NCBI GenBank assembly: GCA_021730855.1
Contig: JAKFYM010000097.1
Span: forward strand, 1-18,355
Length of the DNA stretch: 18,355 nucleotides
Direction of reading: 5' to 3'
Source: Bdellovibrionales bacterium
Lineage (GTDB): Bacteria; Bdellovibrionota; UBA1018; CAIPTA01
Numbering within the stretch: the first letter of the stretch is position 1; each line of letters begins with the position of its first letter. The notes beneath the pieces are model-generated. The model made no database searches. It had not been told where the DNA came from and worked only from the letters and a program-made list of their open reading frames with translations. This document shows, one piece after another, positions 8,563-15,900 of this stretch. Made by a program: the position numbers and the translations under genes.

Positions 8563-8933
8563 CGCCGACAGGTTCTGACACGGTGGGATGGAACGGGTCA
8601 ATGAAATTTAAATGAAAAGCTGTTATTAAATCCAATAATATATAAACAATATTTATTTTATGCGGGTAGAAATTACCTAAATTTCCCCAGAGCTTAGTAA
8701 TCGTCGAGAAAAGCGGTATGGAATTCCTGAAAAAAATACCTATTTCTATAGAAAACTGCGCTTTGTTTGCGTGGCCACCAGCCGAAGAACGATACAGCAT
8801 TTTATAAGTTTCCAGGCGCGGTTTGGGCGGCTGCATGCTTCGGCCGTCGGCAGGGCCCTCACACGCTAGCGCTAGGTTTGGTGCATTCTGGAGAAAAGCG
8901 CTACTCTAAAGAGGAGCCAAGGAGGGTTTCCCG
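8563..8933. other. Intergenic region between divergent genes; AT-rich centre
   Basis: This 371-bp gap serves the divergent barrel/metzincin operon (minus) and the lytic transglycosylase gene (plus). Bases about 8602-8700 are very AT-rich and likely carry the minus-strand promoter; one weak option there is TTGGAT, 17 bases, TTTAAA. A perfect palindrome CTAGCGCTAG lies at 8866-8875, next to a weak plus-strand promoter candidate (TTGGTG 8878-8883, TACTCT 8902-8907), so it could be an operator. A minus-strand open frame (8423-8836) overlaps the barrel gene in another frame and has no coding character. I see no RNA gene. Confidence 0.5.
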
Positions 8934-10166
8934 GTGTTTCTTTTGCTATTTTCTCTCTTCTTTTCCAATCCCGCACAGGCTTCGAGCTGCACTGGCCTCC
9001 TCACCATGAAGGGCAGTTCTTTTCGCGTGAACGAGGTGGTTCGCGGCTGCCAGACCGTGAGTAGGGTGGACTTAATGGGCCTCCCCCTCGAGGCCGTGGG
9101 CTGCGTGGTGGAAGACGGCGTGCAAAAACTCTTGGTGAAGCGGCCGGAATATTGGTGGCAGCCTTGTTTGCCTCTGCCTCCTCCGGAAACCTTTACGGTC
9201 TATGCCGAGGATTTTACGCTGCGGCCTAATCCTCTGGCTAGCGGAGTGGTGGCGGATTGCCAACCGGCGGTGGCTTCGGGCCCTTCGTCTGTGGCCGTGC
9301 CTACAGTGATCCCTGATCCGAACCTTCTTCGCAGCATCACGATGGCCATCCAATCCTTTGATGCGCAGGAAAATAATCTAAAGACGGTGGCCGAGGTGGA
9401 AAAGTACCATCGCTGCCTCTTGCACAGTGAGCGCGAGCGGAACCAGCAGGCCACTTATCTCGAACAATACCGATTCATGATCGAGTCGGCCGCCGAAGCA
9501 TTCAATGTGCCGATTACCCTGATGAGTTGTTTGTGTGGCCGCGAAAGCCGCTTCGACGCCGGAGCGGCTTCCCATACGGGTGTGGTGGGCCTTTGCCAGG
9601 CCACGCGTGCGAACCTCGAGGATGTGGAGAAATGGCGTTCCACCATTCCTGAGATTGGAGCGGCCTGGAGAACCTATGTGGATCGCTTGGGCACTCGTCT
9701 CGAAGATGCTTCTTGTGCAAATGCCATGGTGACGAGGGAGTTGCTAGCAAAATGCCCTTCCTTGAGTTTTGGGGCCGCAGCGATTTATCTTTCTTACGCG
9801 AACTCTCGTGTCGGCGAAGATAGTTTTCGAATGCACGCCTGGGATGATCTCAGCATCCAGAGTCTCACGGCCTTTGCCTCGGCCTATAATGTGGGGGTCG
9901 GTTTTACGGCGCAATCCTTGGAGGGCTTGGATCGTTCGCGTTTCGCCCCGGAGCTTTTGCGCGATACTTGTGGGCGTTTTGGGGCCGGAAAGTTCCGTGA
10001 GCTAAAAAATCATATGGTAGCTCTGCGGGCCTGCATGCAGGGAGGCAGCTGGTTAGATCACCAGGGCAAGCCGATGGGCGGGGAGTGTGCGAGCACCACC
10101 ACGGCCGCCGAGCAGGCTCAGCTCCAGCGTTTTATCAATGCTCTTCCGCAGGCTTGCGGGGGCTAA
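8934..10166 (+). CDS. Exported lytic transglycosylase (SLT type)
   Basis: This 410-residue protein starts at GTG, fixed by an excellent ribosome site AAGGAGGG (8919-8926) seven bases upstream. The signal peptide MFLLLFSLFFSNPAQA is followed by SSC. Residues about 20-150 form an N-terminal, Cys-rich region of unknown role. The SLT (soluble lytic transglycosylase) domain covers about residues 180-345. It has the catalytic Glu in GRESRFD (E204), a GVVGLCQAT segment in place of the usual GxxGLMQ, and the AYN-x-G signature (AYNVG from residue 317). These enzymes cleave the glycan strands of peptidoglycan to 1,6-anhydro ends. Several Cys pairs suggest disulfides in the periplasm. The C-terminal part also carries Cys residues and no known module. 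The gene is followed by sodB after 61 bp. I see no terminator with a T-run between them. Confidence 0.88.
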   Translation: MFLLLFSLFFSNPAQASSCTGLLTMKGSSFRVNEVVRGCQTVSRVDLMGLPLEAVGCVVEDGVQKLLVKRPEYWWQPCLPLPPPETFTVYAEDFTLRPNPLASGVVADCQPAVASGPSSVAVPTVIPDPNLLRSITMAIQSFDAQENNLKTVAEVEKYHRCLLHSERERNQQATYLEQYRFMIESAAEAFNVPITLMSCLCGRESRFDAGAASHTGVVGLCQATRANLEDVEKWRSTIPEIGAAWRTYVDRLGTRLEDASCANAMVTRELLAKCPSLSFGAAAIYLSYANSRVGEDSFRMHAWDDLSIQSLTAFASAYNVGVGFTAQSLEGLDRSRFAPELLRDTCGRFGAGKFRELKNHMVALRACMQGGSWLDHQGKPMGGECASTTTAAEQAQLQRFINALPQACGG

Positions 10167-10227
10167 CAAAATAGCCGCACCCCCAGCCGCTGAGAATTGG
10201 TGTATGCTCTGCCCCTAAGGAGATCCT

Positions 10228-10845
10228 ATGCCATTCACTCTTCCTAAGCTTCCCTATGAACAACATGCCCTGGCCCCCGTGATGTCGAAGGAGACACTCG
10301 AGTACCACTACGGCAAGCACCACAAGACCTATGTCGACAATATGAACAAACAGCTAGAGGACTCGCCCTTAAAGGACGCCACCCTCGAAGAGATTGTGCG
10401 TAAGTCGAGCGGGGGGCTTTTTAATAATGCGGCCCAAGCCTGGAACCATACTTTTTATTGGTATTCGTTGGCGGCAAATGGCGAGAGCCAAATGAGCTCC
10501 GGACTGGAGCGCGCGCTGAAGGATTCCTTTGGCTCGAAGGAAAAGTTTGCCGAGGAGTTTCACGCGCAGGGCTTGGCAAATTTTGGCTCGGGCTGGACCT
10601 GGCTGGTGCGTGATAAGGCGGGGAAGCTTTCCGTGGTGAACACCTCCAACGCAGACACGCCGGTGGCCAAGGGCGAGGTGCCGATTCTGGTGGTGGATGT
10701 TTGGGAGCATGCCTACTACATCGACTATCGCAATGCCCGGAAGGATTTTCTGACCAACTTCCAGCGCATCGTGAACTGGAAGTTCGTTTCGGAGCGCTAT
10801 GATTCCGGAGAGATTTTTAGCTGCACGCGCTTGATGCGGGCTTAG
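10228..10845 (+). CDS. sodB: Iron superoxide dismutase
   Basis: This 205-residue enzyme turns superoxide into hydrogen peroxide and oxygen in the cytoplasm; no signal peptide is present. All metal ligands are visible: H27 (EYHYGKHH), H74 (AWNHTFYW), D157 and H161 (DVWEHAYYIDY). Q70 within NNAAQAWNH is the iron-type active-site Gln, so the Fe form is preferred over Mn. The start is fixed by AAGGAG five bases before ATG. The C-terminus runs about ten residues beyond the usual end (DSGEIFSCTRLMRA) and is odd but minor. Its stop codon is separated by one base from the stop of the convergent methionine sulfoxide reductase gene, so two oxidative-defence genes lie tail to tail. Confidence 0.97.
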   Translation: MPFTLPKLPYEQHALAPVMSKETLEYHYGKHHKTYVDNMNKQLEDSPLKDATLEEIVRKSSGGLFNNAAQAWNHTFYWYSLAANGESQMSSGLERALKDSFGSKEKFAEEFHAQGLANFGSGWTWLVRDKAGKLSVVNTSNADTPVAKGEVPILVVDVWEHAYYIDYRNARKDFLTNFQRIVNWKFVSERYDSGEIFSCTRLMRA

Positions 10846-10846
10846 C

Positions 10847-11887
10847 TCAGAACTCCAAGGGACGCACGTAGTGGCAGGTATAGCCCTGCGGGTGCTTTTG
10901 TAAATAATCTTGGTGGTAATCCTCGGCGGGATAGAATTTCTGTGCTGGGAGGATTTCCGTGACGATAGGTTTCTTCCACTGCCCGCTTTTTTCCACGAGG
11001 GCTTTCACTTTTTCCGCCGTCTGCTTTTGGGCATCATTCGTATAGAAAACGGCCGAGCGGTATTGGGTGCCCACATCATTACCCTGGCGATTGGCGGTGG
11101 TGGGATCATGCAACTTGAAAAAGAATTTTAAAATCTCTTCATAGGAGGTCTTGGCGGGGTCGAAGGTGACTTCAATGGACTCGGCATGGCCCGTGACTCC
11201 GGTTTTCACCGTCTCGTAAGTGGGATTCTCCGAATAGCCTCCGGTATAGCCCACCACGGTTTGTTTCACGCCTGGTTGCTGGCGCAGGAGCTCTTCCACT
11301 CCCCAGAAGCAGCCGCCCGCGAGCACGGCTTTTTCTAAGCCTGCCTTGGAGGTCTCTGTAGCAAAGAGCGCTTTGTATTGGCCATAGCCTTCGGCCTCTA
11401 GCTGTTCCTTAGGGATGAAACGAAGGGAGGCGGAATTCATGCAATAGCGCTGGCCAGTGGGTTTGGGGCCATCGTCGAAGAGATGCCCAAGGTGGGAATC
11501 GGCTCCTTTGGAGCGGACTTCCACGCGGGCCATGCCGTGGCTTTCATCGCGATGCGTGAGGAGGTTTTTCTGCTCTAAGGGTTTGGTGAAGCTGGGCCAG
11601 CCCGTGCCCGAGTCGAATTTGTCGAGCGAGCTAAAGAGCGGTTCGCCGGAGACCACGTCCACATAAATGCCTTCGGCTTTATTGTCCCAATATTTGTTCT
11701 GAAAGGCTCGTTCTGTCCCATTCTTTTGCGTCACCTGAAACTGGACAGGGTCTAGCTTTTGTTTCAGTTCTTCTGCGCTGGGCTTGCGAAATTCTTTCAT
11801 GGATTTTCCTCTTGCCCACGGATGTACCACAAAGATCGTCGAGGTGAATAGGGCGAGAAAAAGTAACGCGCATTTTCGCAACTTCAT
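10847..11887 (-). CDS. msrAB: Bifunctional methionine sulfoxide reductase, MsrB-MsrA order
   Basis: This 346-residue protein repairs oxidised methionine: the N-terminal MsrB domain reduces the R form and the C-terminal MsrA domain the S form. MsrB motifs are GIYVDVVSGEPLFSS, SGTGWPSF and the catalytic RYCMNSASLRF. The Zn-binding CxxC pair is replaced (VDVVSG), and the usual resolving Cys in SGxGWPSF is Thr. MsrA has GGCFWGVEE with the catalytic Cys, and a single C-terminal Cys (GYTCHYV). The start MKLRKCALLF gives an export signal or anchor (hydrophobic residues about 6-21) but has no clear ribosome site. A second ATG at 11800 (MKEFRKPSAEEL) is preceded by AGAGGA and would give a cytoplasmic form of about 317 residues. 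The gene is convergent with sodB and divergent from the transglutaminase gene. Confidence 0.93.
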   Translation of the reverse strand: MKLRKCALLFLALFTSTIFVVHPWARGKSMKEFRKPSAEELKQKLDPVQFQVTQKNGTERAFQNKYWDNKAEGIYVDVVSGEPLFSSLDKFDSGTGWPSFTKPLEQKNLLTHRDESHGMARVEVRSKGADSHLGHLFDDGPKPTGQRYCMNSASLRFIPKEQLEAEGYGQYKALFATETSKAGLEKAVLAGGCFWGVEELLRQQPGVKQTVVGYTGGYSENPTYETVKTGVTGHAESIEVTFDPAKTSYEEILKFFFKLHDPTTANRQGNDVGTQYRSAVFYTNDAQKQTAEKVKALVEKSGQWKKPIVTEILPAQKFYPAEDYHQDYLQKHPQGYTCHYVRPLEF

Positions 11888-11905
11888 TTGTTTACCATAG
11901 CGCAA

Positions 11906-11934
11906 ATTAAGCAACTGGCCTACCGCTTGCACAA
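11906..11934 (-). promoter_or_regulatory. Candidate promoter of the Msr gene
   Basis: On the minus strand, TTGTGC (11934-11929) is followed after 17 bases by CTTAAT (11911-11906), which would give a leader of roughly ten bases. It lies in the 66-bp gap shared with the divergent transglutaminase gene. The fit is modest. Confidence 0.25.
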
Positions 11935-11953
11935 ATCTGTCTCAGGAGGGTTT

Positions 11954-13282
11954 ATGCAATTCTTGTTAGTCTTAGTTTTTTTATTCTCTCAGGCATATGG
12001 CATGGACCGGGAGACCTGGCGCGAACAGTGGCGTGCGGAGTGGGTGCAAAACAAATTCTTTGGCCAAACCATTGCGCCAGGCGCAAATGACCGCGCGGAA
12101 AATCTTGTGGATGAGCTACGCTATCGATCTCTGAGCGAAATGGAAGGGGCGGACTTAAAGCGGGCTTCTACGCGTAAGCAGCCCTGGAGTGATTCCTATT
12201 GGCCCATCTATTCCGGCTTGATCGCCAATCGCTACGCCGATGCCAACTACGACGCGGCCTTGAACTGGGCGTTGAACGAACGCTACCTCCTCGCGCAGCT
12301 GGGCCGTGGGCCGCTAGAGCAACTCTCGCCAGCGGAAAAATATGACCTTCTTGTCGGCGACACAAATTTTACTCTGACGAAACAAATGATCGGGGAGGGG
12401 CGTTCCTATCATGAGCGTTATGGCAGCGTGGAGACCTGGATGGGGATTTGCCATGGCTGGGCCCCGGCTTCCTATATGGAGGATCGCCCCGCTCGTGCCA
12501 AAGAAGTGCTGGCCGCCAATGGCAGCAAAATACTTTTCTATCCTTCTGACGTGAAGGCCCTCACCACCTTACTGTGGGCAAAAGGGAACTATCCGGTGCG
12601 TTTCATCGGTGGGCGTTGCAATGACCGTAGTCCACGTCGGGGAGAAGGAAATCGCCTGGAGAATCCTGACTGCTTAGATAGCAATCCAGGCACTTGGCAC
12701 TTGGCGGTGGTGAATCAAATTGGTGTGTCTCGGCGCCCGTTCATCCTCGATGTCAACTATGACTACGAAGTGTGGAACCAGCCGGTGATTGGGTACCAGT
12801 ACAACTACGCCGACCCGAAGACGGGACTCAAGGTAGAAAAATTGGTCGAGGCGATGCGCCCCGTGGATAGCAGCGACCCAAGGCGGAAGTGGCGGGCGCC
12901 CACGGCAGTTACTTATGTGCGTATCGAAATGAGTGTGAGCTATATGCTAGAGAGCGGCCCCAGCACGGCCCTCCTCGACACTCTCGACGATGACGTGATC
13001 GGCAGTGCCTTTTTTTCCTACGATCTAGAATTGGATGCAGATGGCAAAATCGTGGGAGGCGAATGGCTGCAGACGGCGCATCCGGATTTTCTTTGGACGG
13101 TTCCTGTGGGGCGGCGTGCTCGTGCGGTAGGAGATTTGGCGTTGGACCAAGCGGAAGACAAGAGCCATTGGTCAGAAGCGGCTGCCGTTCCAGAATCCTG
13201 GAGAACGGCAGCGTTGCTTTCCTCGCCTAGTGGCCAACCGCTCGCACGCATTGTGGAGCGGTTGGTGGATTTTAGTCGTTAG
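11954..13282 (+). CDS. Exported transglutaminase, elicitor-type
   Basis: This 442-residue protein starts at MQFLLVLVFL, fixed by AGGAGG just upstream and by a short signal peptide ending SQAYG. The core resembles the transglutaminase-elicitor family (known from oomycete GP42 and some bacteria): WMGICHGWAPASYM carries the likely catalytic Cys (C166), YPSDVKAL follows, NPGTWHLAVVN carries H249, and FILDVNYDYEVWNQPV carries D266. Together they form a Cys-His-Asp triad. Such enzymes cross-link Gln to Lys side chains in proteins, so this one may cross-link surface or foreign proteins (inference). Residues about 300-442 form an additional C-terminal region, probably beta-rich. The family assignment is from motif memory. 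Its stop overlaps that of the convergent barrel gene by four bases (TTAG). Confidence 0.75.
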   Translation: MQFLLVLVFLFSQAYGMDRETWREQWRAEWVQNKFFGQTIAPGANDRAENLVDELRYRSLSEMEGADLKRASTRKQPWSDSYWPIYSGLIANRYADANYDAALNWALNERYLLAQLGRGPLEQLSPAEKYDLLVGDTNFTLTKQMIGEGRSYHERYGSVETWMGICHGWAPASYMEDRPARAKEVLAANGSKILFYPSDVKALTTLLWAKGNYPVRFIGGRCNDRSPRRGEGNRLENPDCLDSNPGTWHLAVVNQIGVSRRPFILDVNYDYEVWNQPVIGYQYNYADPKTGLKVEKLVEAMRPVDSSDPRRKWRAPTAVTYVRIEMSVSYMLESGPSTALLDTLDDDVIGSAFFSYDLELDADGKIVGGEWLQTAHPDFLWTVPVGRRARAVGDLALDQAEDKSHWSEAAAVPESWRTAALLSSPSGQPLARIVERLVDFSR

Positions 13283-14151
13283 AGGAAATTGTAGCTCGCG
13301 AAGAGCGAGAGCTCCGTCTGGTCGATGCGGAAGGTGTCGCTGCCCCAGCCTAGCTCGGGATTCAACATCAAGCTGCGCGTGGGGGTGAAGACCACGCCGG
13401 CATAGACATTGTGGCCCGTGAAGCGGTTGTTGAGTTTGGACCAACGGCCGTCCGTGCTGTGGATCATGTCTCCGGAATCAAAGCGCACTCTAGTGGACCA
13501 TTTGGGACTCATGCGGTAGGCCACCGTGGGAATCACTTCGAGGCTGTAGTCTTCGCGAATGGCCGGGGCGTTTTTGGGTAAGTTGATATAAGCCCCAATG
13601 GTGCAGGAGAGACGAAGGTCACCGTCGGCCAAGCTGAGGCTTGGGTAGAGGGTGGGATTGAGCGTGCCATTCCCAGAATCCTGACGAGTTTTGAGCCGCG
13701 CCTTGCTCCAGTCGGAGACGGCGAAAAAATAGCGCATGCGCGCGGCTAGAGTGAAGGTGCCGGCATCAATGATCCGTTGCTGGCGAATGTTGAGGTAGGG
13801 GTCGCGCGCCTCGAGGTTGGCGCGGTCGGGGCGCCTCGGATCGTTCGGACGCCAGTATTGGCGCACTTCGATCCCGGTGCTCAGTTCGGTGTTCTTAGTG
13901 AGTTCATAACCTACCGAGAAATAGTTGCGCATATGCATATTGGTGCCGCGGCCATCGAGGTTGCCGTCGAGGTGGCTCACCGTGGGGCCCAGAAACAAAA
14001 ATCCATAATTTGCATTTATGCGGTCAAATAAACTCGGGCTGGATCGCGATTCCAGCTGGGCCACTGGAGTGCCGGCCTTGATTTCGTCCTGGTCGACGGC
14101 GAATGCTGGAGCTGTGCTAGCAAAGAGAAAAAGGTAAAAAAATGCTTTCAT
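13279..14151 (-). CDS. Outer-membrane beta-barrel protein
   Basis: This 290-residue protein has a signal peptide MKAFFYLFLFASTAPAFA. AGGGGGG lies about five bases before the ATG. After a short linker, residues about 45-290 alternate polar and hydrophobic residues with many aromatics and Gly (YGFLFLGPTVSHL, NYFSVGYELTKNTELSTGIEVRQYW, FTGHNVYAGVVFTPTRSLMLNPELGWG). The end LSLFASYNFL resembles a final beta-strand. This suits a barrel of about 12 strands in the outer membrane. No specific family or substrate is recognised, and it shows no obvious close identity to the barrel encoded at 7747-8562. It converges on the transglutaminase gene with overlapping stop codons (TAG and TAA share TTAG). Upstream, GCGC-GAAA-GCGC at 14195-14206 could form a small hairpin in the leader. 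Confidence 0.75.
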   Translation of the reverse strand: MKAFFYLFLFASTAPAFAVDQDEIKAGTPVAQLESRSSPSLFDRINANYGFLFLGPTVSHLDGNLDGRGTNMHMRNYFSVGYELTKNTELSTGIEVRQYWRPNDPRRPDRANLEARDPYLNIRQQRIIDAGTFTLAARMRYFFAVSDWSKARLKTRQDSGNGTLNPTLYPSLSLADGDLRLSCTIGAYINLPKNAPAIREDYSLEVIPTVAYRMSPKWSTRVRFDSGDMIHSTDGRWSKLNNRFTGHNVYAGVVFTPTRSLMLNPELGWGSDTFRIDQTELSLFASYNFL

Positions 14152-14255
14152 GAGTCCCCCCTAAATAGAAATTCCACCTGTCTTGGATCTAACAGCGCTT
14201 TCGCGCCGGAGTCATTAAGCTTCGGTTAGGGACAGGAGATGTAAGGAAACAAAGC

Positions 14256-14285
14256 CTGACATTTTTATCGCGTGGCAGCTACTAT
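14256..14285 (+). promoter_or_regulatory. Candidate promoter for a leaderless transcript
   Basis: CTGACA (14256-14261) is followed after 18 bases by TACTAT (14280-14285). Transcription would start about seven bases later, at or beside the ATG at 14293, which has no ribosome site. Confidence 0.4.
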
Positions 14286-14292
14286 CGCTGGC

Positions 14293-14793
14293 ATGGCAAA
14301 GAAAACGAAAAAAGCCGCTCATACCTATCGGAAATTCACCCTGCCCACCTTTCGTAGCCCACTGGCCGGAGAGGGGGAGATCAAGTTTCGGGGCGAAGTG
14401 GACCACGCCTTTTTCTTGCGTTGCTGTGAGCTCTATCGCGTGTTGGATTTGCTGGACCGCAATACGGAAAAGCTGGTGGAGGTGTATTCGAAATACCGCA
14501 ATCGCCAGCCCTTCACGGAGACACTCACCTTTCGCTACTTCGATTCGGAAGAAGCCTTGGTGGCGCAGTTCGACCCCTGGCTAGCGGCCAAGATGTTTTT
14601 CCTATTTAATTTTCTGTACGAGCTTCGCATATCCCTGACCTATACGGATGACCTGCCGCTGACGGTGAAGAAGGAAATCGACGATGCGATGTGGACGCTG
14701 CGCGAGGCGTGGAATGAGCTCACCGAGGGCGTGCAGAAAAAATACGGCTGGCCATTTAAAAAGCTTATTTTAGGCGACAGTCTTGGAGCCTGA
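14293..14793 (+). CDS. Conserved-looking cytoplasmic protein, unknown function
   Basis: This 166-residue protein has a basic N-terminus (MAKKTKKAAHTYRKF) and no signal peptide. The middle and C-terminal parts look mostly helical and aromatic-rich (FFLRCCELYRVLDLLDRN, AAKMFFLFNFLYELRISL), with a charged tail. The hydrophobic stretch near residues 105-122 is more likely a buried helix than a membrane span. I recognise no family. The start at 14293 is preferred over an upstream GTG (14272). Neither has a ribosome site, and a fair promoter places the transcript start next to the ATG. The last 24 bases overlap the 3' end of the convergent PilZ fusion gene, in a different frame on the opposite strand. 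Confidence 0.65.
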   Translation: MAKKTKKAAHTYRKFTLPTFRSPLAGEGEIKFRGEVDHAFFLRCCELYRVLDLLDRNTEKLVEVYSKYRNRQPFTETLTFRYFDSEEALVAQFDPWLAAKMFFLFNFLYELRISLTYTDDLPLTVKKEIDDAMWTLREAWNELTEGVQKKYGWPFKKLILGDSLGA

Positions 14794-15819
14794 AGTCTCG
14801 AGGTAGTCGAGCAGCTCCTGCCAGTTTCCATCCCCACTCTGCACTTGAAGCCCGGCGGTTTGGGAAAGCTCGTCCACCCAGATGACGGACGCGATCAGTT
14901 CGGTCTGTTTCATCAGTCCTACGGAAAGATTCAAGGGGTAGGAATGGCCCGCCTCGAGTGGCTCTTCGGAGCGGATCTTGAGGCCCTGGCGCGAAACGTC
15001 GAGCACGAGCACGTGAAGCTTTTCGCCCGCGGCTAGCACTAGGTAGCCTTCACAGCTCAAGGGAAAGCGGCGTGACTTAGGGCAGGTGCCCACTTGAAGA
15101 CCGCGATTGGGCAGGGAGCGGGCATAGTCGCTGAAGTCATAGATATTTTTCAGGACACGCAGCTCGCTATCACTGAGTTTCTCGAAAAACTCTTTGGGAA
15201 AAAGCTGGGCGTACACATCTGGCGGCATATGCTGGTGGGCCGTGCGGAAGAATTTGTATTCGGGGAATTCCACTTTGCAGGGCAGGGGGCTCTCCGCGAG
15301 AATCGGCGAGCAAAGGGCGAGGATATGTTTGGAGCGGCTGAGCTCGCTGAGGAAACCAGAATTCTCGAGCTGCTTCCAGGCGCTGGTGGGGACCTCGGTG
15401 ACGAAGTGCTCGTATAAACAAAATGTGCTGCCGAATTTTAAGGCCAATTGGTAGAGCGGCAGGAGCAGATCCTCGTGGCCGGTTTTTACGGCGGGAAAGG
15501 AGATCTCGGCGGTGCGGCCGGTGAGTTGGCTGCGCAGGCCCGCGAGCGGGTGATGGGCCTCGATCGGCAGGCCGAAGGGGCTTTCTCCGAACAAACAAAT
15601 TGCGCCTAAGACCTCGCCCTTTGCGGTGGCGATGAGGGTGCCCGTGGAGGGGAGGGCATGCTGCTTGAGGAGCCAGTATTTTGCGCCAGAGTCATGGGCC
15701 AGGCCGGATTGGCCGCGCGCAGATTGCAGCAGCTGGTGGGCGGCACGGTAGTCTGCCTCGCTTTGGGCGAGCCGCATTTGGATCGTGTTTTCAATGGCCT
15801 TACGGGTTTTAACGGTCAT
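14770..15819 (-). CDS. Acyltransferase-like (FeeM/GNAT type) and PilZ fusion protein
   Basis: This 349-residue protein has no signal peptide. Residues about 15-185 resemble the N-acyl amino acid synthase (FeeM) / autoinducer-synthase branch of the GNAT fold: MRLAQSEADYRAAHQLL, then GAICLFGESPFGLP, then TAEISFPAV, then AWKQLENSGF. Residues about 245-340 resemble PilZ, the c-di-GMP binding domain. The D-x-S-x-x-G motif is clear (D274-V-S276-R-Q-G279). The usual R-x3-R is incomplete, with only an adjacent pair R250-R251, so ligand binding is uncertain. The architecture suggests an acyl-transfer enzyme or sensor controlled by c-di-GMP (inference). The start has no ribosome site, but a TATACT box lies ten bases upstream. 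The 3' end overlaps the convergent gene by 24 bases. Confidence 0.7.
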   Translation of the reverse strand: MTVKTRKAIENTIQMRLAQSEADYRAAHQLLQSARGQSGLAHDSGAKYWLLKQHALPSTGTLIATAKGEVLGAICLFGESPFGLPIEAHHPLAGLRSQLTGRTAEISFPAVKTGHEDLLLPLYQLALKFGSTFCLYEHFVTEVPTSAWKQLENSGFLSELSRSKHILALCSPILAESPLPCKVEFPEYKFFRTAHQHMPPDVYAQLFPKEFFEKLSDSELRVLKNIYDFSDYARSLPNRGLQVGTCPKSRRFPLSCEGYLVLAAGEKLHVLVLDVSRQGLKIRSEEPLEAGHSYPLNLSVGLMKQTELIASVIWVDELSQTAGLQVQSGDGNWQELLDYLETSGSKTVA

Positions 15820-15829
15820 GGCTATAAAG

Positions 15830-15858
15830 AGTATAGCGTATCTGATTAAAATAGTACA
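15830..15858 (-). promoter_or_regulatory. Candidate promoter of the PilZ fusion gene
   Basis: On the minus strand, TGTACT (15858-15853) is followed after 17 bases by TATACT (15835-15830). The start codon follows ten bases later, so the leader would be only a few bases long. The -10 box is good and the -35 box weak. Confidence 0.35.
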
Positions 15859-15900
15859 GTTAATGTTAAGAAGTGTTAGCTTTTATTCCTCAATAATTTC

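Noticed and set aside
8423..8836. 137-residue minus-strand ORF
   Set aside because: It overlaps the barrel gene in another frame, has no ribosome site and an unstructured composition.
10150..10195. Possible terminator between the transglycosylase gene and sodB (GGCTA/TAGCC)
   Set aside because: The stem is only 5 bp and no T-run follows.
14272..14292. GTG start for the 166-residue unknown protein
   Set aside because: No ribosome site, and it would lie upstream of the transcript start expected from the promoter candidate.
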